This document shows positions 32,688 to 45,200 of a stretch of 64,000 nucleotides of DNA, one piece after another. A program made the position numbers and the translations under genes. The stretch's first letter is position 1, and each line of letters starts with the position of its first letter. The DNA is from Arcuatula senhousia (taxonomy: Eukaryota > Mollusca > Bivalvia > Mytilida > Mytilidae): NCBI GenBank assembly GCA_963971305.1, contig OZ020304.1, positions 2,418,001 through 2,482,000 of the forward strand, in the 5' to 3' direction. The notes beneath the pieces were generated by a model. That model saw only the letters and a program-made list of their open reading frames with translations. It searched no databases and was not told where the DNA came from.

Positions 32688-34785
32688 CGAATCTGGGTCC
32701 CTTCACCCTAATTCGTGTTCGCCCTGGTACATGGTCGCCACTATTCACGTTCGCCCTGGGTCCGTTTGCCCTATATATGCCATATTATATGGCCATATCA
32801 TAGACCTGTATATTAAATAGATTTGCTACTTGTTAATTGTCCAGTATATGTGTGAAAACATCACTGGTTTATAAATGAGAGTTTGTTTATTTTTCGAACT
32901 TCTTTAATGCCTTTCTATGGAATCAACCAGAATAAATTGCATTAAACAGAGAAAAGATTAAGGAACATCTGTGTGAAAATTTCATTTAATTTGGTTGAGG
33001 AATAAACTTTTTGTGACAATTTAAAGTGGAAACTTGACAGTTTTTTTTGTAAAATATTGTATTTTCATGAAAACTCGGGTAGTATGGGCTCTTTTGATAC
33101 TCCTCTAAAGTGCTTAAGGTTATAAAAGTTATTTTAACACATGTAAAATCTCAAAACATTTAAGAATGGCTGTAAAAAAGAATCATGTAAAAATCTTTGA
33201 AGGTTTTTGAGATATAACAGTATAAAGTTGTACATTTCAAATTGTTTATTTTGTACGAAATCTCATTTCTTTGCATGAGATATTGAGAGATTTCACGAAT
33301 TTGCAAATCTATTTATATACAGGTCTATGGTCATATGTTTTGTAGAACATTATTCTTCAAGAAAAGAAAAAAAACTCTGGTCAATTATAATAGGGAAATA
33401 AATTTTCAGAATATGTTGAATCATTGATAAGAAACGTGCCACTTACTGGGCCATAAAATTTTAATGTACAATTGCCGAAATAATCGGCCAGTGAGCTTTT
33501 GACTCCAAGTATGTTTCTTTATCACATTAATCTAAGAAAATTTTGATTGATTCTAATTTCGTTTTTTGAATTTCGACAAAAGGGTTTTTTTACCATTCCA
33601 AAAATGAACAAGCATTCTGAGAGTATTGCAAAACAATACAAAGTCCCCTACCAGCCTCATATTTCAGTCACTGGTAACAATGAATACCTAAACGTGATCA
33701 GTGTATTATCTACAAGGAACAATAAAAAAGTGTAGAAAATAAAATTGCAATGGATTTTCAAACTTCAAAGGGCCATAACTCCCATAAAAATTTGTGGACC
33801 AGCATGAAACTCAATCTTGATCTGTAACTCATCATGGTTAACTCACATGCAAAAAATCAGTTCATTATCTATAAGTGTTAAGAAAAAAAGTGCGGAAAAC
33901 TGAAATTTTAGTGAATTTTCAAAGTTCAAAGGGCCATAACTCCCATAAAAATTCGTGGACCCGCAGGAAACTCAAACTTGATCTGTAACTCATCAAGGTA
34001 AACTCACATATCAAAAATCAGTTCATTATCTATAAGCATTTAGAAAAAAAGTGTGGAAAACTGAGGCGTGACAGACGGACAAACAGACAGACGGACTGAC
34101 GGACAGAGCGCAAACCTATAGTCCCCTTCGGCTTTCGCCGGTATGGGATTAAAAATAATATCTTAAAGTCATTTGTCTAGTTAAAAAAAAAATCTAGAAA
34201 TACCGTTGGGTTTGTAAGTGCATTCATCTTTGCTATAACGGTTTTAAGGTATTACAGATAACCACAAACAAAAAGTTCTTACACATTGTATTTGTATCAT
34301 GACATGTACAAGACACTCGTCATAATAACCTTAATTGTCATTTAATCTAATTAACTTTACAACCCAAGCTGAGTACATGTGGCCGCCTGATTAATGTTTT
34401 TACAACTGAAACCACTAATCTCATTGACAATTTAATCTAGATGTTGATCGTTGCTTTTCGGTATTGTTATTTTTTTTTTGTTAACTTCATTCTGAAAACC
34501 ATCTTCATATAAATGCAAATACATTTTAACTTGTATAAGTGCACATTCTTTGCATTATTAGTAATTAAAAATATATATTCCTTCTCAATCAGGGGATTTC
34601 AATGTTCAATCTATCTCAAATGCATATGTATTTTAAATTTTTTTATCACTAATTTTAACTTTTTTCGTATTACAAAAACATCTTCTTGTATTTTTAATAT
34701 CCAAGTCTAATAAGTTGAAGTTTCAGTTGATGTTATCCTAATATATAATATAGGGCAAACGAACTCAGGCGAACGGACCCGATAC
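32688..34785. mobile_element. TIR element of 2.1 kb with 9 bp target duplication
   Basis: Flanked by cagatcact (32679-32687 and 34786-34794). The ends, cgaatctgggtcc and the inverse of ggacccgatac, are modest inverted repeats. Further in, gttcgccctgggtccgtttg and gccctatata are mirrored at 34750-34780 by atatagggcaaacgaactc. A 9 bp duplication suggests a Mutator-like source. There is no transposase, and a pearl-like repeat (about 33606-34156) lies inside. Confidence 0.72.
33606..34156 (+). mobile_element. Pearl-like element inside the 32688-34785 transposon
   Basis: About three diverged units of about 160 bp (gggccataactcccataaaa at about 33770 and 33930, an older one before), then a gacggac/gacagac microsatellite (34071-34105) and the hairpin end ccccttcggctttcgccgg. 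Non-coding. Confidence 0.55.
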
Positions 34786-35452
34786 CAGATCACTCACAGA
34801 CATATATTCACAACAAAAACTTCATACCAGCATTCATTTTTTCCATACATGATACCACAGTGGAACCAACTCTCTGCTACACTTGTTCTAGCAACACCCA
34901 TTGACAGCTTCAGAGAACAGCTGACTCCTGCCCTGACACCACCCACTAGAAATTAAGTTGTTAATGCATGAATGAATTTGGTTAAGTTCCCTTATCTCAG
35001 ATACTTACATGTTGGGGGACAATGCTATTTTACCACTAAATGTGTCTTGGGTGACATAATACGACCCAATGCTATATGCATGAACAACTTTGATTTATTT
35101 ATATCCCAGGTAATTCATGTTGGGGGGGGGGGGAATAAAATTTCTCTACTAGATTTGTCTTGGATAATATGGCACCATCCTCTAAAAATTAGATCACTGC
35201 AGCCTATGTTATATGCATGAACGTCTTTGATTAATTTCTTGGTAAAGGTCCATTTCCCTGGTAATACATGTTGCCACTTGGGGGTCAATGATATTTCAAG
35301 AACGGAATGGCCATCTGTGGCTCATAAACACATTTTCTAGTCTCTTATTGTGGTAGTTAAAATACTAGAATGTTCATGTGAAATGACAATATGCCAATAT
35401 ATTTCTAAATTGATTGACTTCCATATTACAAATTTATTTCAAATTAATGTAT

Positions 35453-35651
35453 ATTTATCTATTGCAGGAATGAGGTGATACATGTATAACAAAAGTAAAT
35501 GTTAGTTTTTTTTTAATATTGTGTTATTCTATATTTATCTATTGCAGGAATGGAGTGATCTAACAATTTTTTTTATGAATATATAATTACAAGTAAATGT
35601 TAATTTTATAATAAAGTACTGTATTATCTATTGTAGGAATGAGCTGATATA
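35453..35651 (+). repeat. Three tandem copies of the acceptor before the GOLGA5 start codon
   Basis: The phrase tatctattg(c/t)ag|gaatg occurs with AG at 35466-35467, 35546-35547 and 35635-35636, that is 80 and 89 bp apart. The last copy precedes the GOLGA5 ATG by 15 bases. Each copy has a pyrimidine tract and AG, so any of the three could end the 5' untranslated intron. Confidence 0.8.
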
Positions 35652-36204
35652 ATGTCTTGGTTAACAGGAATAACAGGCAAAGCTGAGCAGTTCTTAAATA
35701 AGTTAGACCAATCAGCAGCTGATGCCTTGGTGACCTCTCCTGAAAAAGTTTGGCCAGCCCAGTCAGAGACCAGAGCAGAAACATCAGTAACGGTAGAACA
35801 AGATCCAGCATCGTCATTTGTCAGTAAACCAGTAAAACAGAACATATTAGTAAAGAAACCATCAGCACCATCTACATTATCTACTCCTGTGACATCTAAT
35901 GATACCCCTCCATCAAACCAGAGACCTAAATCTGTGGCAACAGGACTAGTGCCACCTCCAGCGGCAACAGGGACCAAAAAGAAACTGGACACAGATGAAG
36001 CACTCTTTGATTTTCTAAACAGCAATGAGCCACTTGACACATCAAAGAAAAAGGCTACACCAACAAGTAGTGCCCGACATTCAAGACAATCGAGCACCTC
36101 ATCAATTATATCTAACAAAGGGGGCAAGATTCCTGAAAATCCACCATCATCTACCAGTGGATCTATAGGGTCAATGGTACATGTGGATTCTATACATGGA
36201 TCAG
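35652..36204 (+). CDS. GOLGA5: GOLGA5 coding exon 1
   Basis: Residues 1-184: conserved N-terminus MSWLTGITGKAEQFLNKLDQ, then a low-complexity Ser/Thr/Pro region. The ATG is fixed by this N-terminus. Donor TCAG|GTATAG in phase 1. Confidence 0.93.
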
Positions 36205-39200
36205 GTATAGTTTGTGTTTTAAAATTAGATCACTGTACATCATGTACAGTGTACATGTTTGCTTTGGTGTGTAAAAATGTAGCTTAAAAACTTCTGTATG
36301 CATTTGTATTTTTCTTTTATTCACTTTCACTGTCCTGTTTAGTAGTTTTTTGCCTCTTATTGTTTGTACTTTCTTTAAATTTACTATTTGTCTATAATCC
36401 TTTGGATTACTTTTGTGTTAATGTGTATTTCAGATCTTTATGAGACTTTTTCTTGATACAAAAACATTGTGCAGATAATTGATGTGTTTTGTCAAATATG
36501 TTCCTACCTATCAGGGACTATTTAAGTTTTAGACTATTCATGAAATATATAGTAAAAAAGAAGTAGCAGTTGTCATGTTTATCATAACATTTGTCACATA
36601 TTAATTTTGATGTTTGTTTATTGTTTATTTGAAGGAAGTGAAAGAGGAAGTCCTTCAGAAGGGGAGGTAAATGTGGATGTGGCAACATTAGCGGAAGCCA
36701 TGTTGGACCAAAGCCCTAGCAACAGTGTCCATAGCAACCAAGATCATGATGCACCATCAGAATCACAGAAAAACTTGTCATCACTTGAACTAGAGAATAA
36801 ACTGCTGAAAAATGAAGTGCAGTCCCTGAACCAAGAAATGTCTTCAGTAATGAATAGGGCCAAGGACTCTGAAGCAGGTATATACACAAACCGTAACTTA
36901 AAATCTACTTTTGTTAAGCATCTTGACCTTCTGTTAGTCAATGTCTTTATTCTATGAACTTTTTTTTTTATTTACATATCATTCATAAACTTAAAGAGTC
37001 TGTGATAACAACAATGCAAATTAATAAATGCAACAATTAGCCTTCATTGAAAATGATAAAAAAAAACAAAAAAACATTCACATAAGATTTCATAAAAAAA
37101 GGACAAAATTATCTCTCTCATTTCAAGACTATATCATTACTGTAATGAGTTGTTTTATCAATATTGCAAAAAAAAATATAACTGATTTACAATGTAAATG
37201 CTTATTTTTTAAGCATTATGTTGATAAATAGATAATTTAGAAAATCTTCAATCATACTTGAACTTTTAGAAATGCAAAGACTAAAGAAAAGGTTGGATGA
37301 GTACAACAGGTCATCGTCTAAACATGACCATATGCTACGTGAGCTACAGTCGCGTGAGTCGGATCTCCTGGAGGTACTCAATGCCAAGGACTCCCAGCTG
37401 GCCGTCCTCAGGGTAAGACTGGAGGAGGCTGATAAAGATTTACACAGCAGGAAAATTGAAGTGGACAGATTACAGGGAGAAAGATCAAGGTCATTATGGC
37501 TTCTAGTGAAGGTCGTTTCAAAATGTATTACATGTACCAAAGTCACCCAAGCTTAAATCTTAAACTTAATTATTTTCAAGGATGATTTCTATTTACAGAG
37601 TTCCAACTTTTACTTGAAAAATCTTTTAAAAAAAATCATTGAATTTTGAATTTCAGGGACTTTGAAAAGACAATGCATTTTATGTTGTTTTTCCCCCAAT
37701 CTTTTGAAATTAAATTATGATACCTTTTATTGTGAATTTTTTGATAAAAATAGCAATATTTTTAACATTTTAAGAATTTTACAAGACCACACAGATTCCA
37801 GTGGCATGCACAGTCAAGCTTTAGACTCTTTGAAGCAAAAACTAGTAGAAGTAGAGGATGCTTTGAGAAGGGAACAAGAAGCTTATAAACAAGCACAGGT
37901 ATTGTTCAATTGACAGAGATATTCAAGCCTTCAAGGCCCTTGCATTTATGCCATGGCATATTGGGATTGTTGAACCATTGTACATGAAATCAGCTTTATA
38001 AATGCACAATAAACATGATAAACCAAAAAAAAAAATTGCTATATTTAGTATTTAATTAGTTGACCCTCATCCTTGTGGTTAAAACAAATTTTTATTGTGT
38101 AACTTTTCTGAACTACACACTGTATATACACTATAGTAATTCATATATTAAATGCTCATCAATTTGAAATTTTAAAACATTACACTCTGAAAAAAAAACT
38201 TAGCAATATGTATTTCTGCATTTTGTTTTCAATCATTTATACAAAATTGCAAATCAAGTCTTTTCAAATACCTGTATTCCTAATCACTTGGTTCTTTATA
38301 AAGCATTACAATCAATGTACACAGAAATGAAATGCAAATAAACTGCTCAATTTTATTCTACAGCATGAATCAAGTGATAGACAGGGCAAATTAGAAAAGG
38401 AACAGAGATCATTTACTGATGCCCTCGCACAAGCGGAGAAAAAAGCAGCTGATGACCGAGGTAATTAAACACCCTGCTTCAAAGAGGTATACTGCTATAC
38501 CTGTATCTGTAGTTCTGTCACACTGTAAAAGTGAGGGTATCACTAGTGAGCACTAGATCACAGAATTACTTATTTAATGTGATATAAAGTGTTGCTATTT
38601 GATTAAGGATCAAGATTAAACTTGTTGTGGGTAATGCTTATATAACTTAACTTAATTATTATACCCCAGGTACATGACGTAACAGAGGGTATAATGTTTT
38701 TGACTGGTCCATCAGTCTGTCTGTCAGTGATTAAAGTTTGTGAATGAATTCCTCTTAAACTGAAGAACAGAATTTGATCAAACTGTATATGCAAGAAGTA
38801 TACCATATGTAGTTGTGCTTGTTACCAGGAATTTTTAATGCACAAATTTTTGTGGGAGTTATGGCCTTTTGGACTTAGAAATTTGCAAAAAAGCCTGATT
38901 TTAGTTTGTGAAAGCAGTTCCTCTAAAACTACTGAACAGAATTTAATGAAACTTGGTATGCAAGAAGTACACTATATGTAGTTGTGCATATAACCAGGAA
39001 TTTTTTATCCATACATGTGTATGAGAGGCCTCTTTTGTTGTTGTCATGCATCTTAGCTATTGCTTTCTTATATCCAGCTAAGGTACAAGATTTATCAAAC
39101 CAGCTGAAAGTAGCCAGACATAACTTGGAGAGTGCTAAACAAGAATTGGCTGAATACAAAGAAAAGGCTACAAGGATATTACAGGTAAGGTTTAGGGAAA

Positions 39201-42200
39201 AGTGTGCACCAAATGTGTTATTGCTGGAATATTAAAAACTATGTTTATATTAAAGTAAGTTTTGAATCAATAAACTAGTTAAACATGATACCAAAAGCTT
39301 AGTCTTTACGAATGGATAGAGGATAATGAGATGTGGAATGAGTGTACATGACACAACCTACATAAACAAATGGTAATTTAAATATCCACAATGAAAGACA
39401 GCAACCAGTGTTCAATGTTATTAGCAGTGGCTGCTTGTCGTTTTGCTTTGGCCCAAGATTAAAATATATTACATACGATTCAAAATCAATCAAAAAATTA
39501 TCAATAAAAGACCCATTTGAAGTCTATTTGAGAATCTGTCAGATCTGTTAAGAATACCAGAAAATAAAAACAAAAAGAAACTTTTTTTTATTTGCATACA
39601 GACATTTATAGTATATGTAATTGAAATACTTATAAAACATAATTTTATCAGATATTTAGATTAATTAATTATTTTAGTCTAAAGAGCGTTTGATAGCTAG
39701 TCTACGGGAAGGATCAGGTGCTTCTGGTGAATCAGCAGGTGTGTCCAACCTAGAATATGACTCCGTCAAACAGGAGAGGGACATGTTCAGGGAGGAGTTA
39801 CAGCAATCAAAGATGACCAATGATAATCTTAGAATAGAACTGCAGGTAATTGATTGGATAATAGAAGTAACAGCAATCAAAGATGGCCAATGATAATCTT
39901 AGAATAGAATTGCAGGTAAATGATTGGATAATACAGGGAGGAGTTACGGCAATCCAAGATGACCAATGATAATCTTAGAATAGAACTGCAGGTAATTGAT
40001 TGGATAATAGAAGTAACAGCAATCCAAGATGACCAATGATAATCTTAGAATAGAACTGCAGGTAATTGATTGGATAATACAGGGAGGAGTTACGGCAATC
40101 CAAGATGACCAATGATAATCTTAGAATAGAATTACAGGTAATTGATTGGATAATAAAAGTAACGGCAATCAAAGATGACCAATGGTAATCTTAGAATAGA
40201 ATTACAGGTAATTGATTGGATAATAAAAGTAACAGCAATCAAAGATGACCAATGATAATCTTAGAATAGAATTGCAGGTTATTGATTGGATAATTACAGG
40301 TGGGCAGTTACAGCAATCCAAGATGACCAATGATAATCTTAAAATAGAATTGCAGGTAATTGATTGGATAATAAAAGTAACAGCAATCAAAGATGACCAA
40401 TGATAATCTAAGAATAGAATTGCAGGTAATTGATTGGATAATTACAAGGGAAGAGCAATGTCAGAAGACAAATTCTAACCAGAACCATCACATGGTGAAA
40501 GAGGGGCACTGTTCCAGTAAAAACCAACTCACAGTGTTGAGACATCTTAGCAACAACAAAAAAGAATTACTTTGTAAATAAAATAAAACACAGGGTCATT
40601 TATTTAAGACTTCTTCATTTTAATCTTACTTGACAGACCAAGAATATTAGGCTCTGTCCAACCTTGTGAATAAAGTAGAGTAATATGTCAATGAAAACTC
40701 ACATAATACAACTTTCAACCTACTTTTCTCTCAAATCACAAAATTATACATACAAGTGAATTGTCTTGTTAGCAAATTTCCATATACATGTATGTCATAT
40801 GATAGTGTTTATGCCTGGCATATAGTGTTCTGGTCTGTTTGTCCATCTGTTCATCCTTCTATCCCAAATGCTGCAATATGGGGCATTATGTCTTTCGGAC
40901 ATATTCTTGTAATAATTATAAATTGTTTGATACTGGTAGGATTTTTTGATATTATAAATTGTTTGATAATTATAGGATTTAGAAACCCAGCTTCAACTGG
41001 AGAGTGATTCAGCTAATGAGCAGATCAAGTCCCTTGAAGACAATCTTCAGGAGGAAAATAGGAGGAGGATTGATGCAGAACAGGAATTACTCAAACAAAA
41101 ACAGGTAAACCAATCAAAATCTCTTACTTCTTCTACTTCTACTGTCTGATGGCCAACTTCAACAGGATGAAGAAACTGCCATTTCTCTGCGCATGCATAT
41201 ATATATAAACAATTTTAAAAAGTGATTTACGGGTAGGTGAAAGAAACAAAAACTTCTAAGTAGACAGGTGATAGTGAAATAAAAATAACTGACTATTTTT
41301 TATTTTTACTCATTATTTATTTATTTTCATTTTTTTTTTTTATTATTATTTTATTTATTTTTTTGACATTTTTAGAAAAAATTCATTAGCTATATAGGTT
41401 AAAACTATTTACATAAAGACTGTATTTAATGGCTGTAGTTGTATTGAGTTATTGTGGATTTGAATGATTCGACAGAATCATTCATTAAGATGTTTACAGG
41501 GATGCTATTCCAAAGTTTTATGGTTCTTGGGAAAAAGGATTGGTGTCTTACTTGAAGTCTGCATTGAGGGATTTGGAAGGTTAAGGAGTGCATGTTTCTA
41601 GACTGTCTGAGAGGTGGTATGAGTCTGTCAGTTTTGTTGATGGCTACTAAGTGGTATTGTATTTTATAGAGGAGTATAAGTCGTGCATCGTATCTTCTAT
41701 GTGCAAGGCTCCTCCAGTTCAAGTGGGTTAGCATGTTTGATACGCTAGAGGTGTTGTTGTATCTGTTTGTTACAAACCTAGCTGCACGTCTTTGGATCAT
41801 TTCAATTTTGTTTATATTTTCCATTGTGTATGGATCCCACACAGAGCAGGCGTACTCTAGAGATGGACGGACGAGTGATTTATATGCCTGCTCCTTAACT
41901 TTAGTAGAACTGATATTGAGATTTCGTTTTAAAAAGCTGAGAGTGTTGGTAGCTTTGTTGCATATATTATTTATGTGGTTATCCCATTTAAGATCTTGCT
42001 GGATTGTAATGCCAAGGTATTTTGCTTTTTCAACATGTTCGAGGTTGTGGCCATGCAATGTATAAGTGTGTTTGATGGGGTTTTTATTTCTGGATATTGA
42101 TAAGACATTGCATTTTTCGGGATGGAAAGCCATGTGCCATTTATTTTCCCATAAGCCTAATTTATCGAGGTCACTTTGTAATGTATTGTAATCAGAGTTG

Positions 42201-45200
42201 GATTTGACGGCTAGATAAACGATAGTATCGTCAGCAAAAAGGCGTATTGTGGACTTTATTCCAAGTGGGATATCATTGATATAGAACAAGAACAAACTTG
42301 GGCCCAAGACAGAACCTTGGGGCACTCCTGATTGGACATCAACATAGTCTGAAGTCACACCTTCCAAAACAACTGCTTGTGTACGATTTGTTAAAAAGCT
42401 ATTGATCCAGTTATTTGTTTTACCTTGAATTCCGTAGTGTTTGAGTTTAAGTGTAAGTAGGTTGTGGCTTACTTTGTCGAATGCTTTGCTAAAATCCATA
42501 ATTAATACGTCTGTCTGTTTTGAGCTATCAAGATTTTTTGTAACATCATCTATAAATTCAATTAATTGTGTTTCGCAAGATCTTTGTCGTCTAAAGCCAT
42601 GTTGTAGTGGATAGAGAATATTGTTTTTATCTGCATGTGTCATGATTGCACTGACTACTATATGTTCTAAGATTTTGCAGCATATGCATGTTAGGGAAAT
42701 TGGACGATAGTTTTCTGGATTATACTTTGAGCCTTTTTTGTAAATTGGTGTTACATGTGCAGTTTTCCAGTCTGATGGTACTTCACCGGTGTTAAGGGAT
42801 TTTTGAAATATCAGGCATAAGATTGGTGAGATGTCATCTGCTAGTTGTTTTAGGATACGGGGTTTAATTTGGTCAGGTCCACAAGCTTTGTAAGGATTGA
42901 GATTTTTTAGGAGTTTTGTGATACCTGGTGTTGTAATTGAGATATCGTTCATTACAGGGTAGGTTTTATTATCACTCATGTAGTTTTGATCTATAAATTC
43001 TTGGTCAGTTATGGTGCTTGGTGTTGAGAACACTGATTGGAATTGGCTGTTCAAAGCGTCAGTTTTTTGTTTGTCTTCTTTAATTATTTGTCCATTTTTC
43101 TTGAGTGGTCCAACTCCCACATAGTCTGTTTTTTTGCACTTGATATAAGACCAAAATCTTTTCATTGTGTTTGTACCTTCATTGGTGTTTTGTTGTGGTG
43201 TAACAATGTCTTCGATGTATTGCCAGTATGATTGTCTTAAGAGTTTTTGTATATGATGTTTTAGTTTTTTATATCGTTCTTTTAGTTCGCTGTTGCCAGT
43301 TTTCTTCATTTTCTTATGTAATCTGTCTTTTGATTTTATATGTTTTCTTATTTCTGGTGTTATCCAAGGAAGTTTGCTTTTTTTGGACAATTTTTTATGA
43401 GGAATGTATTTGTCTATCATATGATTTATGTTTGTTTTAAAGTCATACCAAAGTTCTTCAACAGTTTGATGGTGTATTTTGCTTTGGATTGATTCATATA
43501 AGGTTTTTATTTCTGATTTCATAGAATCCCAGTTAGCTTTACTGTAGATTGGTACGTTTCTTGGTGTTTGTTTTAGTCTGGATGGTGTGATATTAAATTC
43601 TATGAAGACGATATCGTGATCTGAGACGCCTGGTAGTATTTCAGTGCGAGGCACCTGGTTTGGTAAATTTGTTAACATAAGATCTAAGGTGTTTTCTTTC
43701 CTAGTGGGTTGAGTTATGAGTTGAGATAGACCTGTATCATCTATGGTGTTAATGAAAAATTCATGTATTTTATGATGAGTAGAATTGGGTTTAAGTAATT
43801 TAGTATTCCAGTCCACACCTGGGAGGTTGAAGTCACCCCCTATGAGAAGTGCAGCATTTTTTATTTGTGATGCTCTTCTAACTGAATTGTCAAATGATTT
43901 AAGGCTTTTTTCATCCGATGTTTTGGGGTTATAGTATGCACATACATATATTGTTCTGTTGCCCTTAATTTCAATTTTTGCCCATATGATCTCGCAGTGG
44001 TCAGTAGTTGATAGCTCTTCAACTTCGTCGCTTATGATGTCATTTTTTATGGCTATCATAACTCCTCCACCTGTTTTGTTTTTACGGTCTTTTCTGTATA
44101 TTTTGAAGTCATCTGTGAAGATTTCGTTGTTCTTTATTGTGCTATCTAGCCATGTTTCAGTCCCTATAACTATATCAGGTTTTACACTATCTATAACATT
44201 TTTGACTAGGTGTTGTTTCTTTTTCATAGACTGAAAGTTAATGTTGATGATTCTTAGTGGTTTTTTGCAGCTAGTTTTCTGTGTGTTTCGCCTTATAGGT
44301 GTTGACTGATGTAGTGGTTTAGCTGAAGTGTTATTGGGTGTACCAGGGGTTTGTGGACTGGATGTGTCGAGATTTTGAAGAGAGTAAAAGTTATTGTTGG
44401 ATATGTCAATATCATGTATATCAAATGGAGAGGTATTGAAATTATCATTTCCACATATGATGCAGTGCCAGCTGATCATACTGTCATTTAATTCAGCATA
44501 TGTATTGCTATGTATGTTCTGGCAATTGATATGAAACCATTGGTCACATGTTTCGCAGACAATGCCCTTGTGTTCCCATGTGACTGTATTGTCACAGGTT
44601 CCACAGAGGTACTTGGTACTGTCATTGCTTGGACCAGGGTTTAGTTCAATATCGTTTGCCTGGCATATAATTATGATTATGAAGTAATAGAGCAACTTAC
44701 TTGGTTTAGATTTGATGTCCCGTATGTTTCTCCTTCTGATGGTTTTGAGTATGACATTCATGAGTGTAAGCTTTTTCTTTATATAGTAATTTTGTTGCCA
44801 TTCCACAATATTATTATGTATGGATTTGTGATGTGTTACTTCCTGATCTGAGTTTGTACCAGCATTTTTACTTGCTATGTGGGGGGTGCTTTCAGGTGTT
44901 GTCAGGTGGATTTTATTCTTTTCTCTAGTGTCCGTGTTCGAGTTCAGGACTAAAAAGCATGTGCATGCAAGTATACATATTGTTCTTATTACTTGGTTGT
45001 GCATGTTGAGACAGACGATCGCAATGCAAAAGACAGAAGACAGCAGGATAAGTTAGTAAAAAGACTAGACTTACATGTTAAACTTCGTCCCTTGGGCTTA
45101 CTCAAGGGTTCAGGTACCTGTCTCGATTAGCCTTGTATTTTTGGTAGATTTGTTTACTTCCGGTTTTCACGTGACAATGTCCGAGTGAAGAAAAAATTTG

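Larger units (their letters stand above)
32600..34956 (+). pseudogene. LINE reverse-transcriptase C-terminal remnant, split by a DNA transposon
   Basis: The frame ...RISRTRKKHQIT up to 32687 continues after the intervening element at 34786 as HRHIFTTKTSYQHSFFPYMI, then PQWNQLSATLVLATPIDSF and REQL, stop at 34956. This is the C-terminal tail of a jockey/CR1-type reverse transcriptase. Upstream of 32640 the frame is broken. Only the outer parts (about 32600-32687 and 34795-34956) belong to the LINE. Confidence 0.65.

Noticed and set aside
41733..44234. Several plus-strand frames opposite the CR1-type LINE, and others opposite ORF1/ORF2 at 57666-62181
   Set aside because: They are antisense shadows of well-supported LINE proteins and have no recognisable domains.
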